Assembly (NCBI GenBank): GCA_945907045.1
Contig: CAMDSH010000018.1
Location: forward strand, 1 to 64,000
Reading direction: 5' to 3'
DNA from: Rhizobium sp. Q54
GTDB lineage: Bacteria; Pseudomonadota; Alphaproteobacteria; Rhizobiales; Xanthobacteraceae
Length of the DNA stretch: 64,000 nt
Shown here: one piece after another, positions 1 through 8,579 of the stretch
Position numbering within the stretch: the stretch's first letter is position 1
Layout of the letters: the number at the start of each line of letters is the position of its first letter
The notes under the pieces: model-generated
Seen by the model: only the letters and a program-made list of their open reading frames with translations
Database searches by the model: none
Told to the model about the DNA's origin: nothing
Program-made: the position numbers and the translations under genes

Positions 1-546
1 CCGGAGTTTATTTTTCACCGGCACGTTGGGATCGAAGATCTTTCCTTCCAGTGCGCGCTGCAACAGCGGCATCGCGGCGGGCGAGTGATCCGAGAGACCG
101 AGATAAACGAGATTGGAACGGCGCACGAACTCGACAAAGTCCTCGGCCTCTGCCGGCGTATACGACCGGCGCGCAGCGATGCGCGCCTCAATGTCCTGCT
201 TGCGCGTTTCCAGATCGGCGACGAGCTTTACTTCGTAGGCGCGGTCGGCCTCAGCGCGCGCCGCGCCGGCCTGACTCTCGTCGTAGGCGAGGATCGCGCG
301 CGGCGCAAACCCCGTGGCGACAATCAACATGGCAGCGGCGATTGCCCAGCGCCCGGGCTCTGCGAGCTTGAATACAAAAGCCAGGCCCGCGATCATCGCC
401 ACGCCGATCACGATGAGCGTAATCAGCAACTGGACGTCCCGAGACCCCCACCTTGGGTCCATGAGATGTTCCAGCCGCAACGAAACGACATTGAACGCGC
501 TCGCCGCCGCGGCGGCGATGAGCAAGCCGCCCAACCACCATTTCAT
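1..546 (-). CDS. Membrane protein of unknown function, C-terminus cut by window edge
   Basis: The reading frame is open from the ATG at 546 to base 1 (182 codons with no stop), so the gene continues beyond the window. The start has a good ribosome-binding site (GGGAG about 6 bases upstream) and lies 21 bases after the ispG stop on the same strand, so the two are probably cotranscribed. Three hydrophobic segments are visible: residues about 3-18 (starting WWLGGLLIAAAAA), 38-60 and 68-88. They are followed by a charged, helix-rich soluble part (residues 90-182). I do not recognise the family. The C-terminal visible stretch (LLQRALEGKIFDPN) faintly resembles an ankyrin-like helix pair, but this is only a resemblance. 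The frame is real because its codon use matches its neighbours and it has a positioned Shine-Dalgarno sequence. Confidence 0.7.
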   Translation of the reverse strand, partial: MKWWLGGLLIAAAAASAFNVVSLRLEHLMDPRWGSRDVQLLITLIVIGVAMIAGLAFVFKLAEPGRWAIAAAMLIVATGFAPRAILAYDESQAGAARAEADRAYEVKLVADLETRKQDIEARIAARRSYTPAEAEDFVEFVRRSNLVYLGLSDHSPAAMPLLQRALEGKIFDPNVPVKNKLR

Positions 547-567
547 GCATCGCTCCCTTCGGCGCAG

Positions 568-1818
568 CTATTCGGCCGCGCGCGCGCCCTGCCCGAAGCG
601 GCGCTCGATGTAGTCCGTCACCATCGCCTTGAAATCCGAAGTGAGATTAGGTCCGCGCAAGGTCGCTACTTTTTTTCCATCGACGAAGACGGGGGCAGTC
701 GGTTGCTCGCCGGTGCCGGGCAGCGAGATGCCGATGTCGGCGTGCTTGCTCTCGCCCGGCCCGTTGACGATGCAGCCCATCACGGCGACGGTAAGATTCT
801 CGACGCCGGGATAACGCGTCTTCCATTGCGGCATCGAGGTGCGGATGAAACTCTGAATATCGGACGCGAGTTCCTGGAACGTCGTAGATGTCGTGCGCCC
901 GCAGCCGGGACAGGCAGCGACCAGCGGCACGAACGTGCGAAGTCCCATCGTCTGCAACAATTCCTGCGCGACCTGCACTTCGAGCGTGCGGTCGCCGTTC
1001 GGTTCCGGCGTGAGCGAAACGCGGATGGTGTCGCCGATGCCCTGTTGCAGCAGCACGCCCATGGCGGCGGATGAAGCGACGATGCCCTTCGAACCCATGC
1101 CGGCTTCAGTCAAACCGAGATGCAGCGCGTAAGGCGAGCGGCGCGCAAGCTCCATGTAAACCGCGATCAAATCCTGCACGGCGGAAACTTTCGCCGACAG
1201 AATAATGCGATTGCGCGGCAGACCGATTTCTTCCGCGCGCTCGGCCGAGAGCAGCGCCGATTGCACCATCGCTTCATGCGTGACTTCGCGTGCGCTCTTC
1301 GGCGCGGACGAGGCGCTATTCTCGTCCATCAATTTCGTGAGCAATTCCTGATCGAGCGAGCCCCAGTTGACGCCGATGCGCACCGGCTTGTTGTGCTTGA
1401 TCGCCATCTCGACGATTTGCGTGAACTGCGGATCGCGTTTGTTCTTGAAGCCGACATTGCCGGGATTGATGCGGTATTTGTCCAGCGCCTCGGCGCAGCC
1501 GGGATGATCGGTGAGCAGTTTATGGCCGATGTAATGAAAGTCGCCGACCAGCGGCGCGGTGACGTTTTGCTTGAGCAGGCGCTCCTTGATGCGCGGGACG
1601 GCAGCCGCCGCCTCGTCGCGATCGACCGTGATGCGCACGATTTCGGAACCGGCGCGCGCCAAGGCTGCCACCTGCGCCACCGTCGCATCCACGTCGGCGG
1701 TGTCGGTGTTGGTCATCGACTGCACGACGATAGGCGCGCCGCCACCGACAATGACGCCGCCTACATCGACGGCAACCGATTTATGTCTTTCCTGAACGCT
1801 AGCTGACATCCGATTCAC
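568..1818 (-). CDS. ispG: 4-hydroxy-3-methylbut-2-enyl diphosphate synthase (GcpE)
   Basis: This is the penultimate enzyme of the MEP isoprenoid pathway, a cytosolic [4Fe-4S] enzyme that reductively opens the cyclodiphosphate MEcPP to HMBPP. At 416 residues it has the normal bacterial length without the plant-type insert. The N-terminal TIM-barrel carries the family opening [19 protein letters not shown]. The C-terminal iron-sulfur domain shows [12 protein letters not shown] and [10 protein letters not shown], which supply the three cluster cysteines and the glutamate ligand. An internal ATG four codons in (MSASVQE) is an alternative start. It leads a minus-strand pair with the membrane protein ending at the window edge. 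A DMT transporter and zur lie upstream in the same direction. Essential gene; identification secure. Confidence 0.97.
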   Translation of the reverse strand: MNRMSASVQERHKSVAVDVGGVIVGGGAPIVVQSMTNTDTADVDATVAQVAALARAGSEIVRITVDRDEAAAAVPRIKERLLKQNVTAPLVGDFHYIGHKLLTDHPGCAEALDKYRINPGNVGFKNKRDPQFTQIVEMAIKHNKPVRIGVNWGSLDQELLTKLMDENSASSAPKSAREVTHEAMVQSALLSAERAEEIGLPRNRIILSAKVSAVQDLIAVYMELARRSPYALHLGLTEAGMGSKGIVASSAAMGVLLQQGIGDTIRVSLTPEPNGDRTLEVQVAQELLQTMGLRTFVPLVAACPGCGRTTSTTFQELASDIQSFIRTSMPQWKTRYPGVENLTVAVMGCIVNGPGESKHADIGISLPGTGEQPTAPVFVDGKKVATLRGPNLTSDFKAMVTDYIERRFGQGARAAE

Positions 1819-1854
1819 ATAGTTGGTAAAGCGCGAGCCGCCACTATAGCAGGA

Positions 1855-2763
1855 TCAGCGCGACTGGTTCACCAGCACGAGGCCGCCCGCCACCAGCGCC
1901 ACCGCCGCGCCGAAAGCCAATGTCAGCGGCTCACCCAGCACAAAGTGACCGGCGGCGACGCCGAACAAAGGCGTGAGAAACGTAAAGGCCGACAGCCGGT
2001 TCGCCGAATAGCGCACCACCAGCGCGAACCAGACGACGAATGTCACGCTCACCACCCAGATCGTCTGGTAGGCGAGCGAGCCGAGCGCAACTGCGCCGGG
2101 CATGCCCGTGATGCGCTCGCCGAAAATCAGCGCGCATATCGCCAGCATCGGCGCCGACACGATCAACTGATAGATCATTACCTTTTCCGACGACACGCTG
2201 TTGAGCGAACTCGCCTTGATAATGAGAGTCGTCACCGCCCAACCGGCGGCGGCAACGATCATCATGATGTCGCCGATGTATTGGCGCGGATCGAGCACCG
2301 GCGTCGGCACCCCGAAAGCAAGCAGCATTCCGGCGAACGACAAGCCGAGCCCGATCCATTGCTGCAGACTGAAGCGGTCGACGGGCAGTATCCAGCGCGC
2401 GCCGACGACGACGAAGAACGGCGCAAGATAAATGAACAGCACTGCGCGCGAGGCCGTCGTGTAGACGAGACCCTGGTAGATCAGAACGAATTCGAGTCCG
2501 AAGAATGCGCCGCAGATCAGGCCGGCGGCGAGCGTGCCGTCACGCGTGGTAAGCGGAATGCCACGCAGCTTCGCCCAGGCGGCGACGATCAACGCAGCGC
2601 CGAGCGAGCGAATCGCGGCTTGCGTGAGCGGCGGAATGTCGTGGATCGCGAGCTTCACCGCCACTTGGTTGAAACCCCAGCTCAGGCACAACACCACAAC
2701 GATGGCCGCGGCGAGCGGATCGAGCGCGCGGGTGGCGGCATTGGGCGCAGGCGTGTTGGACAT
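1855..2763 (-). CDS. EamA/DMT-family transporter
   Basis: A 302-residue inner-membrane protein with about ten hydrophobic helices arranged as two tandem EamA repeats (roughly residues 17-145 and 160-298), the usual size of a drug/metabolite transporter. The first repeat opens with the typical LSWGFNQVAVKLA and continues with an alanine/glycine-rich helix pair. The C-terminus carries the usual EPLTLAFGAAVALVAGGLVLVN pattern, in which the conserved Glu-Pro pair precedes the last two helices. Substrates of this family (amino acids, purines, small metabolites; usually export) cannot be read from sequence. It lies 36 bases upstream of ispG on the same strand, and zur is further upstream. Confidence 0.88.
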   Translation of the reverse strand: MSNTPAPNAATRALDPLAAAIVVVLCLSWGFNQVAVKLAIHDIPPLTQAAIRSLGAALIVAAWAKLRGIPLTTRDGTLAAGLICGAFFGLEFVLIYQGLVYTTASRAVLFIYLAPFFVVVGARWILPVDRFSLQQWIGLGLSFAGMLLAFGVPTPVLDPRQYIGDIMMIVAAAGWAVTTLIIKASSLNSVSSEKVMIYQLIVSAPMLAICALIFGERITGMPGAVALGSLAYQTIWVVSVTFVVWFALVVRYSANRLSAFTFLTPLFGVAAGHFVLGEPLTLAFGAAVALVAGGLVLVNQSR

Positions 2764-2868
2764 TGGAAGAATATTCCCGGCGGCGTGAGTGAGCGGACTT
2801 TATCGCGCGACGCGCGCATTAGATACGCAGCGAAAACATATCCGCCATGACAACGCCGTGCGCGGCGT

Positions 2869-3369
2869 TCACCCTTCGCGGCAATGAGAGCAGATGCCGG
2901 CGATCTCGATCACCGGCGTCTTCGGCGTGAAGCCGGCCGCACGCGATGCAGACTTGAGCGTCTCGGCGATGCTGGCCGACGCCGCCTCGCCCACCGCGCC
3001 GCAACGCTCGCACAGCAGGAACACCACCGGATCGCCGCTCGCATGTTTGTGGATGCAGGCGATGAAGGCGTTGCGGCTCTCGATGCGATGCACGAGGCCG
3101 TTCTCGCGCAGGAATTCCAGCGCGCGGTAGATTGTGATCGGCGCCGGACGCTCAGCTGCTTTCCCGCCCATGCGCTCGATGATCTCGTAGGCGCCGAGCG
3201 GCTTGTGGGTGGCGAGCAGTGCTTCCAGCACCCGGCGGCGGATCGGCGTCAGGCGCTGCGCGCGGGCGACGCACAGAGACTCGGCATGCGCGATGGCATC
3301 AGTCGCGCAGCGGTCATGGTCATGACCGGGGGCCGGAAAAGCCGCCACGGATGCTGTCTTTTTCACCAT
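2869..3369 (-). CDS. zur: Fur-family transcriptional regulator, Zur type
   Basis: A 166-residue Fur-family repressor. Residues 30-105 form a winged helix (TPIRRRVLEALLATHKPLGA, then ITIYRALEFLRENGLVHRI). The C-terminal dimerisation domain carries HKH and two CxxC pairs (CERC and CSHC) that form a structural zinc site. The absence of an extended Fur-type histidine cluster, together with the overall form, favours Zur (zinc) over Fur or Mur. Zur proteins act as cytosolic repressors of zinc import. No znuABC genes are adjacent, so the target is elsewhere. The upstream 140 bases separate it from divergent bdhA. The GAGGG sequence lies only two bases from the ATG, so the GTG second codon is a better spaced start. 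Confidence 0.88.
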   Translation of the reverse strand: MVKKTASVAAFPAPGHDHDRCATDAIAHAESLCVARAQRLTPIRRRVLEALLATHKPLGAYEIIERMGGKAAERPAPITIYRALEFLRENGLVHRIESRNAFIACIHKHASGDPVVFLLCERCGAVGEAASASIAETLKSASRAAGFTPKTPVIEIAGICSHCREG

Positions 3370-3442
3370 AACCCTCGTTTCGGCATGAATTGTAGCGCGT
3401 TATCAAGCCAAACGACGATTATTCACCTACGCCTTAAATATA

Positions 3443-3457
3443 TGTTGCACTGCAACA
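3443..3457. promoter_or_regulatory. Perfect TGCA palindrome, candidate PhaR operator upstream of bdhA
   Basis: The sequence TGTTGCA-C-TGCAACA is a perfect 15-base inverted repeat 52 bases before the bdhA start, next to an AT-rich stretch (TTAAATATA) that could be its -10 region. PhaR repressors of alphaproteobacteria bind CTGC-N3/4-GCAG sites at PHB genes (established knowledge). This site is TTGC-ACT-GCAA, one base off on each side. A nearly identical palindrome lies at the start of phaZ at 54281-54295. Operator function is inferred from that recurrence. Confidence 0.6.
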
Positions 3458-3509
3458 AAAAGAGCTTATTTCAGGTCCACCCTGCGGCCCGCAGACACAA
3501 GGATTCTCC

Positions 3510-4292
3510 ATGCTGAAAGGCAAGACGGCCCTGGTCACCGGCTCCACCTCCGGCATTGGCCTCGCTATTGCCCGAGCGTTGGCAGCGCAGGGCGCCAACG
3601 TCATTATCAACGGCTTCGGCGACAAAGCCGAAATCGAGAAGCTGCGCGCCGGCATGGAAAAGGAATTTTCCGTCAAGGCGATCTATTCGCCCGCCGACAT
3701 GAGCAAGCCGGCGGAGATCGCGGCAATGGTGAAAGAGGCCGAGAATAATTTCGGCGCGGTGGATGTGCTGGTCAACAACGCCGGCATCCAGCACGTCGCG
3801 AATATTGAGAATTTTCCGCCCGAGAAATGGGACGCGGTGATCGCGATTAATCTCTCGTCCTCGTTCCACACCATCCGCGCCGCCGTCCCCGGCATGAAGA
3901 AACGAAAGTGGGGCCGCATCGTCAACATCGCCTCCGCGCACGGGCTGGTGGCGAGCGGACAGAAGGTTGCCTACGTCGCCGCCAAGCACGGCCTCGTGGG
4001 CCTGACGAAAGTTGTCGCCATCGAAACCGCCAATGACGGCATCACCTGCAACGCCATCTGCCCCGGCTGGGTGCTCACCCCGCTGGTGCAGGCGCAGATC
4101 GAAGCGCGCGCCAAGGTGTCCGGCAAAAGCGTCGACGCGGAAAAAATCGCGTTGCTGTCGGAGAAGCAGCCGATGCACCAGTTCACCACGCCGGAAAACA
4201 TCGGCGCGCTGGCGGTGTTTCTGAGCAGCGATGCGGCGGCGTCGATCACCGGTTCGGCTTATTCCATCGACGGCGGCTGGACCGCGCAATAA
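3510..4292 (+). CDS. bdhA: D-3-hydroxybutyrate dehydrogenase (SDR)
   Basis: Cytosolic NAD-dependent oxidation of D-3-hydroxybutyrate to acetoacetate, the last step of PHB mobilisation. The 260-residue protein is a classical short-chain dehydrogenase. It has the cofactor motif TGSTSGIG at residues 9-16, NNAGIQH at about 90, and the catalytic Ser-Tyr-Lys (NIASAHGLVASGQKVAYVAAKHG) near 140-160. The NNAGIQHV and PGWVLTPLV stretches are typical of 3-hydroxybutyrate dehydrogenases rather than generic SDRs. A ribosome-binding site (AAGGA) precedes the ATG. Its stop codon overlaps the start of the following patatin gene by one base (TAATG), so the two are translationally coupled. The upstream palindrome at 3443 suggests PHB-responsive control. 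Confidence 0.93.
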   Translation: MLKGKTALVTGSTSGIGLAIARALAAQGANVIINGFGDKAEIEKLRAGMEKEFSVKAIYSPADMSKPAEIAAMVKEAENNFGAVDVLVNNAGIQHVANIENFPPEKWDAVIAINLSSSFHTIRAAVPGMKKRKWGRIVNIASAHGLVASGQKVAYVAAKHGLVGLTKVVAIETANDGITCNAICPGWVLTPLVQAQIEARAKVSGKSVDAEKIALLSEKQPMHQFTTPENIGALAVFLSSDAAASITGSAYSIDGGWTAQ

Positions 4293-5374
4293 TGAATTTT
4301 TTCTCGCGCAAATTTAAGCCGGAACGTCCGCGCCCGAACGGCGGCAAAAAACGCATCAACCTCGCGCTGCAAGGCGGCGGCGCACACGGCGCGTTCACCT
4401 GGGGCGTACTCGATCATCTGCTCGAGGACGGGCGGCTGGAGATCGAAGGCATTTCCGGCGCGTCCGCCGGCGCGGTCAACGCCATTCTGCTGGCCGACGG
4501 GCTGGCGCGCGGCGGCCCTGACGAAGCGCGCAAGCGGCTCGCCGATTTCTGGCGCGCGGCAAGCCTCGGCGGCAATCTGCCCGACGTTCAGCGCCGCGCG
4601 GTCGACCGGCTGTTTTCGTTCATCCCGCTCGAAGGCACGCCGGCCGGGCTGTGGCTGAACGCAATGTCGCGATATCTGTCGCCCTACGACGTCAATCCGC
4701 TCAACATCAATCCGCTCAAGGATCTGATCGAGCGCTTCGTCGATTTCGACGCGGTGCGGGCGTGCGAAAACCTGCAGCTGTTCGTCTCCGCCACGAATGT
4801 CGAGACCGGGCGCCTGCGCGTGTTCTCGCGCGAGAAAATCACCGCCGAGGTCATCGTAGCGTCGGCCTGCCTGCCAATGCTGTTCCGCGCGGTCGAGATC
4901 GACGGCGTTCCCTATTGGGATGGCGGCTACATGGGAAACCCTGCGCTGTTCCCGCTGTTCGCGCCGACGCAGACCGAGGATTTGCTGCTGGTGCAGATCA
5001 ATCCGCTGCGGCGCGAGCAACTGCCGAAAACCAAGGAAGAGATCATCAACCGCATCAACGAGATCACGTTCAATTCCTCGCTGATGGCGGAGCTGCGCGG
5101 CATCGCGCTGATCGCCAAGCTGATCGACCGCGGGCAATTGCCGCGCGGCACCGGCCCCGGCGAATACCGCCGCATCAACGTGCACCGCATCGTGTTGGAA
5201 GGATCGAAGGCGCTCGATCCCAACAGCCATCTCAACACCGATTACGATTTCTTCGAAATGCTGCGCACCAACGGCAAGCGCGCGGCGCGGCGTTTTCTCG
5301 ACGCGCATTACGGTGACATCGGCGTCGCCAGCACGGTCGATCTCGACGCCGAAGTGGCAATCGAACAGGCGTGA
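4292..5374 (+). CDS. Patatin-like phospholipase/acyl hydrolase
   Basis: A 360-residue patatin-fold serine hydrolase. It has the oxyanion-hole loop LQGGGAHGAFTWG (residues about 28-40), the nucleophile elbow GISGASAG (GxSxG, Ser near residue 57) and the catalytic-dyad aspartate in WDGGYMGN (about 210). The C-terminal 100 residues follow the family's DUF3734-like extension. Patatin proteins cleave acyl groups from phospholipids or other esters. The substrate is not visible here. Translational coupling to bdhA suggests a role in PHB granule turnover, either on granule phospholipid or on short hydroxybutyrate esters, but this is inference. No signal peptide is visible. It ends four bases from the convergent operon on the other strand. 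Confidence 0.88.
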   Translation: MNFFSRKFKPERPRPNGGKKRINLALQGGGAHGAFTWGVLDHLLEDGRLEIEGISGASAGAVNAILLADGLARGGPDEARKRLADFWRAASLGGNLPDVQRRAVDRLFSFIPLEGTPAGLWLNAMSRYLSPYDVNPLNINPLKDLIERFVDFDAVRACENLQLFVSATNVETGRLRVFSREKITAEVIVASACLPMLFRAVEIDGVPYWDGGYMGNPALFPLFAPTQTEDLLLVQINPLRREQLPKTKEEIINRINEITFNSSLMAELRGIALIAKLIDRGQLPRGTGPGEYRRINVHRIVLEGSKALDPNSHLNTDYDFFEMLRTNGKRAARRFLDAHYGDIGVASTVDLDAEVAIEQA

Positions 5375-5378
5375 GGCT

Positions 5379-6269
5379 TTAGCGCCGCGCGCGCACGGTG
5401 ACCCCGGCGCGTTTTTCCACCGGCTGCACGATTGTGGTGAAATCTTTTTCCGGTCCGATCTCGGCGCAGGTGAGTTCCCACGCCCGTCCGACGGCACTGA
5501 TGACTTCCGTCGGAACGCCGAGCGCTTTGGCTTCTTCGAGGCCCAGCCGCACGTCCTTCATCATCAATCCGGTGGCGAAGCCGAAGTCGAACGTGCCGGG
5601 CAGAATCGATTTCGGAAATTTGTCCACGCTCGCCGTGTTGCGCCCGCTTCCCGCATTGATCACTTCGATCATCTGCGTTGGGTCGAGCCCGGCTTTCACG
5701 CCCATCACCATCGCTTCCGAAGTGGCGGCAAGCGCGGTGGCGGTGAGCATGTTGTTGGCGAGCTTCATGGTTTGACCGAGGCCCGGCTTTTCGCCGACGA
5801 CGAAAACGCGCCCGATGATATCGAGCGCGGGCTTCACGATCTCCACATCGGCCTTCGGGCCGGACACCATCACCGCCAGCGTTCCCTTGTTCGCGCCGTT
5901 GACGCCGCCGCTCACCGGGCTGTCGATCTGCACGATGTTACGTGACGCGAGGGCTTCGGCGACCTGGCGAGCGACGCGCGAGCCGGTAGTGGAGAGATCG
6001 ATGAAACGTTTTACGAGCTTGCCTTCGATCACGCCGCCTTTGCCGGTCGCCACGGCGATCACCGAGTCGGGCGTTGGCAGGCTCGCCATCACCGTCTCGG
6101 CGCGGTTGGCAACATCGGCGGGCGATGATGCTGCCTGCGCGCCGAGCGCAACGAGTTTCTCCATCGCTTCGCGACGCGTGTCGAACACATAAAGTTTATG
6201 GCCCGCCTCAATGAGGCGGCGCGCCATGTGCTGGCCCATGTTGCCGAGACCGACGAACCCGATATCCAT
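5379..6269 (-). CDS. NAD(P)-dependent beta-hydroxyacid dehydrogenase (HIBADH family)
   Basis: A 296-residue member of the 3-hydroxyisobutyrate / tartronate semialdehyde reductase family. The N-terminal Rossmann fold opens with MDIGFVGLGNMGQHMARRL. The substrate motif SPVSGGVNGANKGTL (near 120) and the catalytic lysine in GQTMKLANN (near 170) are present. The correct start is the ATG at 6269. A longer open frame upstream only reads the CaiB gene out of frame. The start overlaps the CaiB stop by one base (TAATG), so it is the last gene of the SDR-MaoC-ACAD-CaiB operon. It probably oxidises a hydroxyacid or hydroxyacyl product of that pathway; the substrate is unknown. Confidence 0.9.
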   Translation of the reverse strand: MDIGFVGLGNMGQHMARRLIEAGHKLYVFDTRREAMEKLVALGAQAASSPADVANRAETVMASLPTPDSVIAVATGKGGVIEGKLVKRFIDLSTTGSRVARQVAEALASRNIVQIDSPVSGGVNGANKGTLAVMVSGPKADVEIVKPALDIIGRVFVVGEKPGLGQTMKLANNMLTATALAATSEAMVMGVKAGLDPTQMIEVINAGSGRNTASVDKFPKSILPGTFDFGFATGLMMKDVRLGLEEAKALGVPTEVISAVGRAWELTCAEIGPEKDFTTIVQPVEKRAGVTVRARR

Positions 6270-7393
6270 TATGAGCCTCCAAATTCCGTGCGAATTTTTT
6301 CCGTGTGCTGCCCGAGCGAAGGCACCGCGCCGTAACGGCGTTTTTCCCCGGCGTGCTGCGCCGCCGGGGCCGGCATGTGTACAGGCCCGCTCGGCGTATC
6401 GACACTGACGCGGCGCAGATGCGGATGCTTTGCCAGCAGCGCAGCGTCGTTGACGCGCCCGAAGGCGATGTCGGCCTTGTCGAGTTTGTCCATCAATGCC
6501 GTGACATCCATTGCGCCAAACGCGGAAGCAACTTTTCCGTCGGTCTGCGCCCGGCGCTTCACGCGCTCGACATTGGTGGCGAAGGCGGGATCGGCGGCGA
6601 GCTTCGCATCGCCCAGAACTTTTTCGGCCAGCGCGCGCCATTCGCGGTCGCTCTGGATGGAAATAAGAATGTCGGCGCCGTCGCGTGTCTTGAACACGCC
6701 ATAGGGCGCGATAGAGGGATGCGCGAGGCCGAGCCGCTGCGGGGTCTTGCCGCCTTCGTGCTGCAACAGAGGCACCGTCATCCAGTCCGCCATCGCATCG
6801 AACATGGAGACGGACAATTCCGCGCCTTGGCCGCTTTTGCCGCGCGCGATCAGCGCTTCCAGGATCGCTTCATACGCGTCCATGCCGGCGGCGATATCGC
6901 ACACCGAAACGCCGACGCGCGCAGGTTCGGCAGCCGAGCCGGTGACGGACGCCAAGCCCGCTTCCGCCTGAATGAGAAGATCATAAGCCTTGCGCGCGGC
7001 GTAAGGCCCGCTCTCGCCGTAGCCGGAGACCGAGCAGACGATGAGCTTTGGGTAGTCGCGCCGCAGCCGTGCGATGCCGAAGCCGAGTTTTGCCACCGCG
7101 CCTGGTTTCAGGTTCTGCACGAACACATCGGCCTTTGCGATCATGCGCTCCAGCAGCGCCTTGTCGCCGGCCTTGGCGAGATCGAGGACGATGGATTCCT
7201 TGCCGCGATTGAGCCAGACGAAATAGGCGCTCTCGCCATGCACGAGATCGTCGTAACCGCGCGCGAAGTCGCCTTCGGGGCGCTCGATCTTGATGACGCG
7301 CGCGCCGGCATCCGCCAGCCGGCAGGTGCATGTCGGCGCCGCAACCGCCTGTTCGAGCGAGACGACGAGCAGGCCGGAAAGGGGGAGCGGCAT
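6269..7393 (-). CDS. CaiB/BaiF-family CoA-transferase
   Basis: A class III CoA-transferase of 374 residues. It moves CoA between acids without a covalent enzyme-CoA thioester, and uses an aspartate as the acyl anhydride carrier. The N-terminal LPLSGLLVVSLEQAVAAP and the adenine-binding KIERPEGDFARGYD are standard. The catalytic aspartate is expected in RKAYDLLIQAEAGL (near residue 140). The start chosen is the ATG at 7393, one base after the stop of the acyl-CoA dehydrogenase gene. The longer open frame adds only ten cysteine-rich residues read from the preceding gene. In this operon it most likely activates the pathway acid to its CoA ester. Confidence 0.92.
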   Translation of the reverse strand: MPLPLSGLLVVSLEQAVAAPTCTCRLADAGARVIKIERPEGDFARGYDDLVHGESAYFVWLNRGKESIVLDLAKAGDKALLERMIAKADVFVQNLKPGAVAKLGFGIARLRRDYPKLIVCSVSGYGESGPYAARKAYDLLIQAEAGLASVTGSAAEPARVGVSVCDIAAGMDAYEAILEALIARGKSGQGAELSVSMFDAMADWMTVPLLQHEGGKTPQRLGLAHPSIAPYGVFKTRDGADILISIQSDREWRALAEKVLGDAKLAADPAFATNVERVKRRAQTDGKVASAFGAMDVTALMDKLDKADIAFGRVNDAALLAKHPHLRRVSVDTPSGPVHMPAPAAQHAGEKRRYGAVPSLGQHTEKIRTEFGGS

Positions 7394-7394
7394 C

Positions 7395-8576
7395 TCAGTA
7401 CGAGCGCGGCAGGCCGAGCACATGCTCGGAGAGGTATGACAAAATCAGATTGGTCGAGATCGGCGCCACCTGATAGAGCCTCGTCTCGCGGAACTTGCGC
7501 TCGATGTCGTATTCCTCGGCGAAGCCGAAACCGCCGTGCGTCTGCACGCACATGTCGGCAGCGGCCCACGACGCATCGGCGGCCAGCAACTTCGCCATGT
7601 TGGCCTCAGGCCCGATGTCCTCGCCAGCTTCATATTTGCGCGCCGCCTCATGCACCATCAGTTCCGCCGCGCGCATCTGCGCGTAAGCGCGCGCGATGGG
7701 AAATTGCACGCCCTGATTCTGACCGATGGGGCGGTCGAACAGCACGCGTTCTTTTGCATAAGCCGATGCCTTCTCGATGAACCATTTGGCGTCGCCGATG
7801 CATTCCGCCGCGATCAGAATGCGCTCGGCGTTCATGCCGGCGAGGATGTAACGGAAGCCCTGCCCTTCTTCGCCGACCAGATTGTCCGCCGGAACCTGCA
7901 CGTTGTCGAAGAACACTTCCGTCGTTGCATGATTCATCATGGTGCGGATCGGGCGAATGCTCAGGCCCTTGTCCTTGGCCGCGCGCATGTCGACGAGGAA
8001 AACCGACAAACCTTCGGTGCGCTTTTTTGTCTTTTCTTTCGGCGTGGTGCGCGCGAGCAGCAGCATCAAATCGGAATGCTCGGCGCGCGAGGTCCATATC
8101 TTCTGACCCGAGATGGAAAATCCGTCGTTCGTGCGCGTCGCGGTGGTGCGCAGCGAGAGCGTATCGGTGCCGGAGGTCGGCTCGGTCACGCCGAACGCCT
8201 GCAGGCGCAGCTCACCCCTGGCGATGGCGGGCAGATATTTTTTTTTCTGGGCGGCGCTGCCATGCCGCAGGATCGTGCCCATCGTGTACATCTGCGCGTG
8301 ACAGGCGGCGCCATTGCACCCCGCGGCGTGAATTTCTTCCATGATCGCGGCGGCGGCGCGCAGGTTAAGCCCGCTGCCGCCGAACTCTTCCGGAATGAGC
8401 GCAGCGAGAAATCCCGCCTTGGTCAGCGCCGCGACGAATTCGGTGGGGTATTCACGTTCGCGGTCGAGTCCGCGCCAATACTCGCCGGGAAAATCCACGC
8501 ACAGCGCACGCACCGACTCGCGGATCGGCGCAAGGTTTTCAACTTGCTCGTCGCTGTGCCCGTCACGTTCGTTCAT
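7395..8576 (-). CDS. Acyl-CoA dehydrogenase lacking the usual C-terminal Glu
   Basis: A 393-residue FAD-dependent acyl-CoA dehydrogenase with the usual three domains: N-terminal helices; the middle beta domain with FGVTEPTSGTDTLSLRTTATR and KIWTSRA; and the C-terminal helices with FDRPIGQNQGVQFPIA and QTHGGFGF. The tail RLYQVAPISTN occupies the place where short- and medium-chain enzymes carry YEGT with the catalytic glutamate, which is therefore absent there. Isovaleryl- and long-chain-type enzymes place the base elsewhere, so the protein may still be active on branched or ring substrates. The start lies three bases after the MaoC stop. It works between the CoA-transferase and the hydratase of this operon. 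Confidence 0.92.
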   Translation of the reverse strand: MNERDGHSDEQVENLAPIRESVRALCVDFPGEYWRGLDREREYPTEFVAALTKAGFLAALIPEEFGGSGLNLRAAAAIMEEIHAAGCNGAACHAQMYTMGTILRHGSAAQKKKYLPAIARGELRLQAFGVTEPTSGTDTLSLRTTATRTNDGFSISGQKIWTSRAEHSDLMLLLARTTPKEKTKKRTEGLSVFLVDMRAAKDKGLSIRPIRTMMNHATTEVFFDNVQVPADNLVGEEGQGFRYILAGMNAERILIAAECIGDAKWFIEKASAYAKERVLFDRPIGQNQGVQFPIARAYAQMRAAELMVHEAARKYEAGEDIGPEANMAKLLAADASWAAADMCVQTHGGFGFAEEYDIERKFRETRLYQVAPISTNLILSYLSEHVLGLPRSY

Positions 8577-8579
8577 CCG

